A DNA stretch of 64,000 bases from positions 31,317,501-31,381,500 of the forward strand of contig NC_079875.1 in the NCBI RefSeq assembly GCF_029227915.1, written 5' to 3'. The stretch's first letter is position 1. Every line of letters starts with the position of its first letter. The translations under genes were made by a program, and so were the position numbers. Of this stretch, positions 1-11,180 are shown in pieces. Below the pieces are notes generated by a model that was given only the letters and a program-made list of their open reading frames with translations, made no database searches and was not told where the DNA came from. This stretch comes from Hydractinia symbiolongicarpus (taxonomy: Eukaryota > Cnidaria > Hydrozoa > Anthoathecata > Hydractiniidae).

Positions 1-356
1 AACTTTTCATAGGATTGTTCAAATTGAATCAAACTTGGCACACTTATAGTACGTCATAAAAGGAACAAAATGGCGCCAATAAACTTTTGCTTGCGTCAGC
101 ACATTTTCAGGAGTTATTATATTTTCCCCATTATAAGGATTTCATAGAGATTTTTAGGGGTAGTTTCGAGTAATGGCCAATATCAAAGCCTCTGAAAGGT
201 ATGGGACCTAAAAAATTAGCATGCAGGTATCTAATAGATAAATGCTGAAACTCAGTAAGTATCATAGCTATATTACAAAGTAATCAGGAGTTATTAAAAA
301 AAACCGTCAGGGGGGTGGGCGGAATTCCCCTCCCCCCCAGGACCGAATAGGGTTAA
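1..356. mobile_element. Possible right end of a piggyBac-like element running off the window
   Basis: The stretch ends with GACCGAATAGGGTTAA, which read from the other strand is TTAA followed by CCCTATTCGGTCC. A TTAA target and a CCCT-type terminus are the signature of piggyBac-like elements. A related terminus (CCCTATTTGGTA after TTAA) ends at 29,462 in the same orientation. The other end is not in the window, and no coding sequence is visible here. The classification rests only on the terminus, so it is tentative. Confidence 0.3.
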
Positions 357-3000
357 CTAGGCGAGTTCGTCACATGTTGTTTAACATTTTTGCTATTTTG
401 ATCTTTAACTTTTTCTTGTTTCATTATTTTAGGCGTGTTGACCTGTGACCATCACTATAAAGAGAAATATATTTCATTGTATTTTAATTCAGTCACATTT
501 GGTAAATATGTAAAAAACTAAAAATAATTCACAAAGATATAAACAAAACTGGTATTTTTAACAGGGCTTGTTGATAAGACAATTTTAACCTGTATCTTTT
601 ATATAATGACGAAAAAAATATCTATCTCTTAGACTGTTTTATATTTTGGGTCTAGTGTGTTGTCGTTCTGCAAAATTTCAGGTGAAAATACTGTTTTTTT
701 ACGTGAAAATACAAATTTTTGTAAAGGCCGTTTTACATTATTGCTTTAATATGAAATGGCCTCAACTATGATGACTCTAACATTTAAATTGATTTATTAT
801 AGAGCAGACCATGCCAGCCGGCGTGGTTTCCAAAATTAACACAGTAATTACAAACTTTTATTTAGCAGTTCGCAGTTCGCCTCTTTTCTGAGATAAAAAG
901 ATGACTCCGTATTGTACAGACACACTTGGCGTCCAAAATTTCAATCAACTTGAGTTAACTTGCACGATTTTGGCTTGATGATGGCTGCAATATTTAAATT
1001 GATTTAATATAGAGCAGACCATGCCAGTCGGTCTGTACAGACACACTTGGCGTCCAAAATTTTAATCAACTTGAATGTCTCTTTGTTATTCCATTTTCTT
1101 TATTTTTCCGCATTCTTTGTTGGTCTTTCGCGCTTACGTTTGTCTTCTCTTTCCACCTCGTTCCAGGTTTCACTGGCCACACTACAGAAACAAAATAAAC
1201 AGAGAAAAATAAAATAAACTGCACAAGTTTGATTGATAAAATGGCGTCATTTCGGTGCTCCAAATAAAATCACAGTTTTATCTTTGCGTTTCGTCCGACT
1301 TGCCTTTGACAACCGTCTCCTTTGATATAATTAAGCCCTACCTTCCTGCAAATAGTTATTTACAAACAGCTCTTCTGATATTTTTATAAACCAAAAATTA
1401 TTGTTGGCTTCCCTCCATTTTGACAATCTTGACATTGTATACGTTATTAATTACACTGCTTCACAAAAAATTAGAATTGTCTAAGAAAGTTGCTAGCTAC
1501 TGGAATGGAAGAAATAAATGTGGATAAGACTATGGGATAAAGTAATACAGAACTAATGTTTGCCAATTTGTCTCGTAAAGTATTCGCTCAATTAATATAG
1601 CTGTATAGTTTAAGTTATATGATTATTATTTATTGTGTTTTAGGTAGAAATCTTTTTCTGAACTCCTTAAACATTAAAAAAGTTGCATAAAACAACGTTA
1701 TTACAAGGATTATTTATCGTTGGGTTAACACGCCTAAAACAATAACGCACTCCTGTCCCCAGGGTTTTTTGCGGGGCAAAGCGTCAGCGAACGGAGCGTA
1801 TCAAAGTCCATTTCCTCATTAATTAGCCAAATATAAGGGACGGTGGAGGGTGTATAGGTTTTCCGCACCTATACATCAAAATTTTTCAATTTTAGTCAAT
1901 TTTTTGACTGGTTTCCCCAGTAATTTATCTGGCTATTTTCCCTTAAATTCCCAATTCAACAAGATCACGTGTTTTAGCACAGCGATGGAGTTTTTTTTTT
2001 TTAAAGATGGTGCTATTCTGCCCCAACTTAGAAAACGGCCCGTCTTAAGACGGCCCATCTTTTCACATGCTCCCTTGTCAATTGACGGGCCAGGACCAAC
2101 TTGCGACATGGCATTAAAAGGTGTTTGCATACATCAAGACCTAGTATTTAACGTAAAATAACTCCAATAAAGTGAAAGAACTGAGCTGCTGAAACAATTT
2201 CTGGCGTATTGTTGTATATAGCTAGCTGAGATTAAATCGAGTTTTGCATTTCAAGTTTTTTGTGGGTAGCAAAAACAACACTACTTTTTTAAAGTGGTTA
2301 TAGAGACCTCCTTGTTGCATGATTATAGATAGTTTCCCTGAATTGTTGTGTGCATAATGACCGACTAAATAATAATACTGACTCAATATCAAGATATAAC
2401 ATTCAGCTCAATGCAATGTAATGATATATATATAAATCTAGTTAGCTATTTTTTTAAAGCTATTTATGTTTACTTTTCAAGATAATCTTCGATGGGATTA
2501 TTGCAACTTGACCTATTACGTAATTTGAGAGGCAGAATCGCTTTGGCTGGGGCAGAGACTTGTGACTATAGTTTAAAGAATATTATGTCTTAATTTAATT
2601 TATATTTTATGTTAGTCAATTCAGGAGTGGTTCACAAAAACGCAGTTCTGGAATCCTTAAAGCTTCTATTAGAGCTACAGAAACTTCTTTGAAATTTTTG
2701 CCCAACTGGACGACAGCCTTATGTGGGGATCAAACCCCCACAACCACCTGGACATAGTCGAACATAAAATTATTTGTCAATTTTTCTGTGTTTGTTCAAT
2801 TTTTTAATAAAAGCAGAATTTATGACATGGTATTCGTATTGCTCATTACTTTTTGCCATATTTGTAATTGATTATATTTATAGAATTCATGATTTATTCT
2901 AATGAACCTATATCTATAGGTTCATTGGTGTATTTCTCAAACATTTACTGACTACGTTTCTAGAAAAATCTATTATTTATCTGCAAATAAGCTATTTCTT
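357..3000. other. AT-rich non-coding stretch with small repeats
   Basis: No gene is supported. It holds two partly duplicated blocks: 782-817 with 992-1027 (ATTTAAATTGATTT...GCAGACCATGCCAG), and 913-953 with 1034-1074 (TGTACAGACACACTTGGCG...). There is a 9-bp-stem hairpin at 1851-1875 (TGTATAGGT/ACCTATACA). Matching inverted ends TTTTAGGCGTGTT at 427 and its complement ending at 1739 could bound an old DNA transposon. Open frames here are short and overlap on both strands, as expected by chance. Confidence 0.5.
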
Positions 3001-3009
3001 TCTCTCTAG

Positions 3010-3113
3010 AATCTGTCAACGAGCGTTTTCAAGATGCGAACGGACAAGAGATGAGGCGCATAATTGGGACCAGGCTGCGAAACGCTCCCAGTCAAAGTAT
3101 CAGAGACATAAGG
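3010..3113 (+). CDS. Exon-like GC-rich island, unidentified
   Basis: A ~104-bp block is clearly richer in G and C than its surroundings. It follows a strong acceptor-like tract (TTCTTTCTCTCTAG at 2996-3009), and GT follows at 3114. Two of the three frames stay open across it, one reading VNERFQDANGQEMRRIIGTR and onward. No protein family is recognised, so frame and strand are not settled. It may be one exon of a host gene or a remnant of a mobile element. Confidence 0.25.
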
Positions 3114-3689
3114 GTACATTAAATGTATAAATTTCCAAAAAATAAAGAAAAAGCCCTTTCGACTTAACTTATTTATGAATGTCATTTAAATACATTTAAT
3201 ATATCTCTTTTGTTTCTTCTGAACTGACTTCCTTATTATTTCCAATATTTATTTAGTTTATTTCGGCCTTGCAAGCGTTACGACGAATTTCAACTACTAG
3301 CAATTTTCACAATTTTTTTTCTATGGCCTAAGCTCGATATGCTTAAGATTTTTTCGACTAGAGTTCCAATTTATGCTTTAAATAGCATAGATAAGTTCAT
3401 AGGTAGAATTCGTATTAAAGATTATTGCAATGGTCACAATTTGCAAATATGAATATAAAAATGATTTATTTGCACTCGTAAACGTGCGATTACATATACT
3501 AATTGTAGCTATAGTGTTGATTATTAATAATATTTTATTTATTTATTTCCGGTTATATATAAATTATATTTATGTAATTGTAAAATATATTTATTGTACG
3601 ATTTTGATATAAAAAGTTATCACGAAATAGTTGTCGCCTTTCATGTCGTTTACTGCAATTTGTTAACGTCTTATAAATAGATCAAAAAA

Positions 3690-3975
3690 GTTCTTAAAGA
3701 TGCATTTAAAAAGTAAACGTCTAAAAGAAGTCTTAAAGATGCATTTAAAAAGTTGCATTTTAGTCGGTTCTACATCTGTAAAAGGTCTAAAAGATATCTT
3801 TGAAAAGATGTCTTTTAAAAGATGTTTAAAAGAGATCTTTTCAAATGCATCTTTAAAAAGACCTCTTTTAGATGCTTAAAAAGATGCATTATAGACGGAC
3901 AAATCAGCGCTAAAAAAGATGTCTTTTAGAAATGCGGAAGATGTCTAAAAGACGTCTTTTAGAGCTCTTTGTGCC
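3690..3975. repeat. Low-complexity AAAAGATGTCTTTT-type repeat
   Basis: The words AAAAGATG, GATGTCTTTTA and their complements recur irregularly in both orientations, so the block can fold back on itself. No fixed period is seen. It looks like a degenerate simple repeat or the inside of a foldback element. Confidence 0.5.
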
Positions 3976-5570
3976 GGCTGGGTTGACTTTATTTAATAAG
4001 GGTTTATTTGACTACACGTTTTTTTAGAAGAATCTAGTTTATAAGAACGTTGATGTTATTTTGCCGAATATTAACAACATATAAGAACGTACTCAGTCTG
4101 AATGCCTTCGTAGATTATAGTAACAAAATAATGAGTTTACAATTGCTATAATAAAATTGAAGAACACTTGGCGCTGAAAAAGCGTAAATAAATAAGAATA
4201 TCTAGCCTTACCTAAAATTCAGACGTTAGAAAAAACGTGCCTTATTAACATAAAAGCAGGGTTAAGGTTTAAAAAAAATTATTGTATTTCTGGTGATATG
4301 TGTTTTATGTGGAGTATAAGTAAAAAAATATTTTCACAAGTAGTCCTAATTTTTGTATTATTTTTTTTCTACACCTGTTCACTTGTTTAAAGTCAGTAAA
4401 ATTATGTATATATACTTCTCCTGTCTCGTATATACGTTTTCTGTCCTGGTGGTTTTAAAATTGGATGGATGAATATGTAGTGCATGGACAAACTTACCAT
4501 GTGACAAGTATGCTTTTATGTCCTCTAGAGTTTCCAAATATTATTGGTTCATGTGAACAGGGAAGTTTTCCATGCACCTTCCTGGGCAGAGCCTCGTGAA
4601 AATATGTTCTTCGCCAACTTGTTTAGGGTATAAAGATGTGTGAGTATAAAAATGTGTGAGAATAAAAGCGTAGGGGAAAAAAATACTTAAAAACTGCTAA
4701 AGTATCCCATGAAAACCCCAATTTCGCACTAATTAATTCTTCACTTCTTACGGTAGCGATGTTTTACTCAAAATATAAAATATTTATGTATCAGGTTGAT
4801 AAAGATTTATATACGTTTTGCATCATATGAAGTATTGAGAATGTCCTCTTCAAATCATAGAAGTGCTGCCTTAAAGAGATAATGATGGAATAATAAACTT
4901 GTGTTCACTCAATTTGTGCTACAATTGTATTATTGTTCCTCATTTTTTTAATGTTTCTTCTTTTTCAGATCAACCTTTATTAAAACATCCTCAGTTTTCA
5001 GATTGAGCGAGAGAGTAAGAGTAACGCCTAAATACCGAAACAGTTAATCAACTTGTTCAGAAGTTTAATTTTACGTAAATGGATTTATCATAAAATTACC
5101 AAAATTTTCTAGATCAATTTTAAAGACATCGAGTAAAAGCCTTCCTTTTTTTTGAGAATACCATGTAAAATATTTTTATTTTTTACTTTAATGTAGACAT
5201 TCTTTTCTGCGTGACATTCACGTTTTATCTCCACAGTGGTTTTTTATTTTTTTTATTTTAAAGAACAAAAAAATCACGTGATTTCACAATAACAATAAAG
5301 ACCCAGCGTGATATTTCCGGGAAATCGAAAGTCGCTGAAGTGGGAAAAATTACGCTGTGTCGCTAACAAAAATGTTTGCAGCCAGATTACTTCTATTGTT
5401 CTTCCATCATTGTTGAATATCGGGAAACCCTTAAGCTGGCCTTGTGCTTATTGGGCAATTTAAATTCGGGGTTATCTATGCTGGCTGCACAAATCTTCAA
5501 GCCATTACGGCTTTTTGATACGGGATAATTCTTTCAGATTCTGTAAATTTATCCGCAGAATTAATAGGAG
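3976..5570. other. AT-rich non-coding stretch
   Basis: No gene is supported. A good acceptor-like sequence (TTTCTTCTTTTTCAG, ending at 4969) is followed by a short open stretch reading QPLLKHPQFSD and a stop. This could be a terminal exon of an unseen gene, but nothing else supports it. Confidence 0.35.
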
Positions 5571-6030
5571 AGGCATTTAAAAATATTTGCAATTTTTCGT
5601 TTTCATACATGATAATTGTCATTTAGGATCGACAACCTCGCCTCAGGTTCTATACATTTTAACCGTAAAATTAACAAACGAGGCATTTAAAAGTGACGAG
5701 TATCATAAATTTGCAATTTTTCGTTTTTATACATGATAATTGTCATTTAGGATCGACAACCTCGCCTAAGGTTCTATATATATTAGCCGTAAAATTGATA
5801 AACGAGGCATTTGAAAGTGACGACTGTTATATTTTTGCGATTTTTCGTATTGATACAAGATAATTGTCATTTAGGGTCGACAACCTCTCCTCTGGTTCTA
5901 TACATTTTAGCCGTAAAATTGATAAACAAGGCATTTGAAAGTGACGACTGTTATATTTTTGCGATTTTTTGTATTGATACAGGGTAATTGCACTTTAGGG
6001 TCAACAACCTCGTCTGATGTTCTATATAAA
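5571..6030 (+). repeat. Satellite array 1 (about four ~120-bp units)
   Basis: Four degenerate head-to-tail units share the core ATAATTGTCATTTAGG-TCGACAACCTCG, then a TCTATA-TTTTA-CCGTAAAATTGATAAACGAGGCATTT segment. This is the same family as the long arrays near 18-21, 29-36 and 49-57 kb. Units diverge more from each other than in those arrays, so this looks like an old outlying piece. Open frames that run through it (for example 5935-6159) come from the repeat and are not supported as genes. Confidence 0.85.
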
Positions 6031-7787
6031 ACATCATGGACACTCTACATAAGTTTGTCTGAAAGAAGACTAAACTTCCTAGAAAATAAGCAGTTTCCCA
6101 AAAGCGACAAAACTTGTGAATTTCTTGTTTTTGGAAAATGCACGAGGTTTTCGCTGTGAAAGAGTTATGAACGGACTCAGAAAGTTCTTAGTATCTCCCC
6201 TGTATTCAACACAACTACGACATCATTTTCATCTATCAAGTGTTGTAAGGACAAAATCTGTTTCGCACAAAGTCACAAATCTAATTCGTCCGCACAAACG
6301 ATAAGTCAAACTAGAAACGGCCACTTTTGCAAGCAAGGAGTCCGGCAATCGAATCGAGACAATGCACACATATAATGGGGGTATTTTTACCACATGACCA
6401 GACAGGTCCAGAGCTACTTTTGAATTTATCTCAAATGTGAATTTCTGTCATCGATAAGAATAACTGTTTACAACAATATAAATTAACTTCAAATACTTCT
6501 TTTAAACTTTTTTGGCAGACCACGAATAAGAACACTTAAGGCTCAGTGTAAGAAAATAGGCACATCTGAGCTCTACTAAAATTTTTTTGTTCTTATTATT
6601 CGACCATATAAATGCTTCAATTAATCGCTATATTAGATGTCATTACTTAAAAAAAGAAAATAAATATCGCAGGAGTAGTGTTATCTCCAAATTGACGATG
6701 ATATAATTATTTCACATAATGTTTCAAAAGAAATTTTTGCGACATTTCTTTTTTTGATCGGTGATATTACACATTCATGATCTTCGTATTAAAACCAAAA
6801 CATCTATATGAATGAAACTGTGCCATTGACATGAGTTAGAACTAGAAAAGAAATTTCTAGCTTTTTTTTGCTTTGATCTAGTGAACTGCTTCTATAAGGT
6901 TATTTCTTCGTTATAGGTCGGTGTTCTGTATTAAACGCTACACGGTTGGTGTTTTTATTACACATTACACGGGTCGGTGTTCTGTGTTACACGCGACGCG
7001 GAGTATTACACGCGGACGTACAAAATATGTAGTTCGGAATTTCAATATCAACTGTATATGGTGAACAGTACTAACAACCATCTAGGCTAAAAAAACGTTG
7101 TTCTCCAATGGGAGTGTGTTTGCTATTATAAATATTGTAAGTATTACTTAGTTCTTTTTATAACCTTTGAAACCCAAGTTCTTTTTATAACCTTTGGAAC
7201 CTAATGTTACGGATGAGGATGACGCTCATTGTATAGCCTTCAAGAAAATAATTATCTTTAGAGCAAGATAATATTATTTAAAATAACAGTAACCGAGGTA
7301 TATTAGGTATATTATATATTCTTGAACATATCACGTATTCTTTTTAAAAAATTTTCTTTGCGTGTTCAAGTAATGTTAATATCACAAAACAGAACGATTT
7401 GCAAATTTTTAAAGGATTCTTAAACACGTGTAGAAAATTTCATAGCAACCTAGTCTTCATCGGTTATGGCGGCCAGCTGTTCTCGCACGAATATTTAAAA
7501 ACCTTCGTTTTTAATCCAAATGTTTACAACTTCTAAGGGACGTATTAAAACTAGAATTAATTAAAATAGACACCAGAATAGCATTTTTCCTCTATAAAAT
7601 TTCCTCCCTTTCAAAAGCTTAAACACCAAATGTTTTTCAGTTATACGACCGTAATTTATGTTTTTAAACTAATGCATTATATTTGTAAAAGCGGGGTATC
7701 AAAAATACGTGAATTAATAACAGTACAAAATCTAAGACGTTGAAATACGAAGCGGGATAGCAGAATGACGGGAAAGCGGAAATGATA
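6031..7787. other. AT-rich non-coding stretch
   Basis: No gene is supported. A locally repeated GGTCGGTGTTCTGT...TTACACG pattern lies at about 6917-7020. A short direct duplication around AGTTCTTTTTATAACCTTTG lies at about 7150-7200. Neither suggests a function. Confidence 0.45.
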
Positions 7788-7789
7788 TA

Positions 7790-7816
7790 CCTTATTCGGA
7801 CAAATTTTCGCGCGGA
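7790..7816 (+). repeat. Left terminal inverted repeat of the pogo element
   Basis: 27 bp beginning CCTTATTCGG. It pairs with 11154-11180 with a single mismatch and is preceded by TA. Confidence 0.92.
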
Positions 7817-7911
7817 TTTAATTTCGCGAGGTCAAATAAATCGTAGTTCGCGAGGATTTAATTTCGCGAATTTAGTCTTTCTAAAAATTACGCGAGGATT
7901 TAATTTCGCGT
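7812..7911 (+). repeat. Left subterminal TTCGCGA repeats
   Basis: Three copies of a TTCGCGAGGATTTAATTTCG-like unit start near 7812, 7847 and 7890. The unit is itself a near inverted repeat (TTCGCGA...TCGCGAA). Repeated subterminal motifs of this kind usually act as transposase binding sites, which is an inference here. Confidence 0.75.
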
Positions 7912-8044
7912 ATTCTGTCTTAACTTAAAACATATTTTCACAAAACATTTGAACATCGTAAAAATTGTAAAGGAAAGAAAATGATTTATTGTCATCAGTA
8001 TCAAGAATCATGCTTTTTCCTCCGAGTTACATGTCAAAATCTAT

Positions 8045-10181
8045 TTACAAATCATCTTCGTCATCAAAAACATCAAAAAAATTCCTATCTTCATCCTCTT
8101 CATTTTCTTCGACCCATTCTTCTTCGTCGCTTTCGTCTTCGATCCCGTAATCACTGACGTATTTTGAAGCTGTGTACAAACCAGAAGAATTGACAGCTTG
8201 AACATTAGGTTCTTCGTCTAACATTGGGTCGATGTCGTTAAACGGATCAAGGCTTGGTAAACCGGACATACCCTTGGCTACAGCATCCTTTATACCTGCT
8301 ACTTGCCAACCCTTCAAGCACACCTGTTTTCCATCATCCGACGTCATTTCATTGTACATCTCAATAACGCATTTCGCGTGTAACGGTTTGACAATCGAAA
8401 GCTTTAGTGCTACTTCAATCGTTTCGAGCTCTTGACCTTTATCCATAGCTTGGGGGATTTGATCTGCGTACCAGGTGGTAAACTTCTTTTTCATCATGCG
8501 TTTTACATAGCCATTTGGGCCTCCTTGGACGTCAAGAGGTTGGAAGAGGTATGTGAAATTGACAGGAACGCTCTCTAGCAATACATGGTTGTCAGACAAT
8601 ACCTTCAAGACAGGACCGGTCATTTGCCCTTTAAAGACATCCATAATCATTAAAGCTGACTGATCTTTCTCCAATCCCAGCCTCTCTCGCTCTTTCTTGA
8701 CGTACGGAACAATTATTTCATTCAACAGCTTAATTGATTCCTCTTCATTACTATAATGTTTGGGGTTCGCACTAAGTGAAAACGACGATGGAAAGCTTAC
8801 TCTAGGGAGGCTTTGTAGTGTTTTCCCTCCATATATCAACTGTATTGGCAAAAATTTACCATCCAATGTTATTGTGAAGGTCGCGGTAATCATTCTTTTA
8901 TCGCTCGAACCTTTAATTGGAACAGTTTTTGATCCTTTTTGTGCTAACGTTTTGTTGGATACGGGTACGTATTTTGAAGGCGTTTGATCCAGATTGAGAA
9001 CAAGTGATGGTGGGATATTGTTTTCCTCGATCTTTCGGACAATTCCATGTAAATATGAAGTTTCAAGCTCCTTTCGAAGTGCTTCCCTTTTGTACCGAAT
9101 CTTTTGACAAAGCCCATCCTTCGAAACAAGCTTTGTGCCCAGTGTGAATGGCTGAGATCAATATGATCGACATTCATCTCGGGATGACGTTTTATTAATG
9201 CTTTTGCGACTGACTCGGCGATTCCCCAAGTGATAACTCCTCCTCTTCCGCGTACAGCCTAAAAAGTAAAAAATTATGAAATAGCCACGCAGGCGTGAAG
9301 CATCTCAGCCGGCCTACGATTTACTCCTACATGATTGTCACTTTTTGAGACAAAAAGGCAAAATTCTAGGCAAAGTATTTACTCCTACATGATTACCTAG
9401 AATTTTGCCTTTTTGTCTCAAAAAGTATATGCTTCTACCTCTATCGATAATCTTAGGTCTCAGCCTTCGGCTGAGAATTAAAAAAATGCTATTCAATTTC
9501 ATTTTTAAGCTGGGGAATTTCACTTGTTGACGTCATAGTTTAGTACATACGAGGATGTTGCTTGTTGAGAAATCTTTTCACACCTCGCGGGCATACTTAC
9601 CATAAGTTAGACCTTGTCCTAATGCTAAGTGAGACATTTATTTGGGGTGTACATTAATAACTGGGTCTCTTATTGAAATATATAAAAAATGCATTTACCC
9701 GTAGATAATTCTGTACCATCAAATCGATTGGCCCTAAGAGCAAAGGTCTTCCACGACGAGCGGTTTTCAATGTATTACTTGGTTGGCGTTTTTGTCGTAA
9801 TGCATTCCGAATCTCCTCTTCGTATTTTTTTCGCATTGTTCGAACAGTGCTTTCGCTCAGTTCTGGAAACTCATCTTTATATCTTCTTAAAGTGCTAGCT
9901 GTACTGTATTCCGAAGCATACTTTCCAATAGCGTGTCTTTGGTTATCAGAGTACTTAGTGTATGATCCTCTCAGTTTCTTTTTCGCTCCTAGTTCACGTG
10001 ATGTTGCTGCGGCAGACGCTTCATAGTCCAGCAAACCAAGTCCTGTTTCCGAATAAGAAGGTTGTAGCTTGCTAATCGGTGACGATGATGCAAGAGAACT
10101 ACAGTCGTCAACTGTCAAATCTACATCACAAAGTTTGTTTTGGCGTTGATGAATTTTGTCTACTTTTTTTAATTCTTCCAA
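8045..10181 (-). pseudogene. pogo/Tigger transposase (DDE_1 superfamily), frameshifted
   Basis: The transposase would bind the element's ends and cut and rejoin DNA. Exon 1 (10181-9699) starts at ATG. Around residues 75-125 it encodes a helix-turn-helix region (TKYSDNQRHAIGKYASE...) like the pogo/CENP-B DNA-binding part, and it ends at a GT donor (GTAAAT). Exon 2 starts at 9258 after TTTTTAG, phase-matched, reading AVRGRGGVITWGIAESVAKA. Catalytic aspartates lie in NLDQTPS (8987-8989), MIMDVFKGQ (8639-8641) and LFQPLDVQ (8531-8533). This is a DDD triad with 35 residues between the last two. The C-terminus is very acidic. Near 9090-9110 the frame shifts by one base between VKRFGT and EALRKEL, so this copy looks inactive unless there is a sequencing error. 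Family assignment is confident. Confidence 0.88.
9297..9435. repeat. Foldback inside the transposase intron
   Basis: A perfect 30-bp inverted repeat (9341-9370 with 9396-9425, starting CTTTTTGAGACAAAAAGG) has a 25-nt loop. GAAGCAT/ATGCTTC extends it outside the stem. An 18-bp direct repeat, ATTTACTCCTACATGATT, sits at 9319-9336 and 9377-9394. It could be a tiny foldback element inserted in the intron or a snap-back duplication. Confidence 0.7.
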
Positions 10182-10357
10182 GGCTATTAATAATAGACAT
10201 CTTTTACTTCTGATCGTACACTTCCCTCGTTCACCAAAACAAATGAGAAAAAGATGTCATGAAATGGAAAACAGGTTTTTCCCCACGTACTTAACTTCGA
10301 ACGTTAAATTCGAATTCCAATGGAATTCCTTCTTTGTTTAAACAACACTTCAGAAAT
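10182..10357. promoter_or_regulatory. Divergent intergenic region with a perfect palindrome
   Basis: About 175 bp separate the two start codons of the divergent transposase and HIRAN genes, so a shared bidirectional promoter is likely. It contains GAATTCCAATGGAATTC (10312-10328), two 8-bp arms around one central base. TTCGAA occurs at about 10296 and 10310, so a protein-binding site is plausible. No TATA box is assigned. Confidence 0.45.
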
Positions 10358-11026
10358 ATGGCGGACACGAACAAGGTCTTGGTATTTTCATCGGCAGTAC
10401 GTGGCTTTCACGTTTACCGTGATATTTGGAATCCCTATGAAAATGAAGAGCTTGAATGTCGTTTTGAGAAAAACAATATATTTGATATGTTCGCGATCAA
10501 AACATGTCGCATCGAAAATAATGAAACAGTTGGTCATTTACCAAGGGAAATTTCTCGCCCTCTTTTGGATAGAGGGGCTACGGTTGTGGCAAAGCTGACA
10601 GCCACCCACTACAGAAGATCGCCTCTATTTCAAGGAGGTCTTGAAATTGCCTGCGAAATAACAGTTTCGATGCCTGGAAGTATCAAGGGGCACATGCTTC
10701 TTCGACGCTATCAAGATGTGGTGGATGAATTATATTGTCAACCAAAGAATGAGGTAATCATGGGTTCGTTTCTTGAGAACAATGTTGGCCGTACCGAACC
10801 AGCCAGAGCAAAAAAACGCAAATGCGTTAAAAAACAGTTCAACCAACAGCAGGGAGCAAAGACATCCGAAACTTTTTTCAAAAGAGATAAAATAATATTA
10901 TTTACCGTATTTTTTTACGAATTTTGTTGTAAGTTTTACAGAGAAAAAAATAATCGAGAACAAAACATTTCACGAGTATTAATTTTCGCGATGGTACAAA
11001 TTAAAAAAAAATTCGCGAGGATTTAA
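10358..11026 (+). CDS. HIRAN-domain accessory protein of the transposon
   Basis: The HIRAN domain, known from HLTF/Rad5, binds the 3'-OH end of single-stranded DNA. Starting at the ATG in AATATGGCGG, the protein reads MADTNKVLVFSSAVRGFHVY. It carries the HIRAN hallmarks EKNNIFDMFAIKT and ETVGHLPREISRPLLDRG at about residues 40-80. A conserved extension (QGGLEIACEITVSMPG, DELYCQPKNEVIMGSF) and a basic, probably nuclear-targeting stretch (AKKRKCVKK) follow. The last ~45 residues look unlike protein, and the stop (11024-11026) falls inside a subterminal repeat, so the true end may be earlier. An ATG eight codons upstream (10334) is less likely. The gene lies entirely between the element's ends and is transcribed away from the transposase, so it is probably element cargo. 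Its role in transposition is inference. Confidence 0.8.
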   Translation: MADTNKVLVFSSAVRGFHVYRDIWNPYENEELECRFEKNNIFDMFAIKTCRIENNETVGHLPREISRPLLDRGATVVAKLTATHYRRSPLFQGGLEIACEITVSMPGSIKGHMLLRRYQDVVDELYCQPKNEVIMGSFLENNVGRTEPARAKKRKCVKKQFNQQQGAKTSETFFKRDKIILFTVFFYEFCCKFYREKNNREQNISRVLIFAMVQIKKKFARI

Positions 11027-11119
11027 TTTCGCGAATTCAGGCTCTCTAAAAATTTCGCACGAATTTAATTTCGCGATTTGACTGTTTGCAAATATTTCGC
11101 GAGGATTTAATTTCGCGAA
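11012..11119 (+). repeat. Right subterminal TTCGCGA repeats
   Basis: Three copies (11012-11035, 11053-11076, 11096-11119) of the motif found at the left end. They are in the same orientation as the left copies and not inverted. The first overlaps the end of the HIRAN frame. Confidence 0.75.
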
Positions 11120-11153
11120 TTTGGGCAAAATTCGCAAAAACCGCGAAAATTTC

Positions 11154-11180
11154 TCCGCGCGAAAATTTGTCCGATTAAGG
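11154..11180 (-). repeat. Right terminal inverted repeat of the pogo element
   Basis: 27 bp ending CCGATTAAGG and followed by TA. It is complementary to 7790-7816 with one mismatch. Confidence 0.92.

Noticed and set aside
2715-2750. Possible tRNA arm at TGTGGGGATCAAACCCCCACA
   Set aside because: Only one hairpin is present. No acceptor stem, D-arm or A/B boxes are in register.
10320-10598. Overlapping plus-strand frame inside the HIRAN gene
   Set aside because: It lies in another frame of a well-supported domain and has no features of its own.
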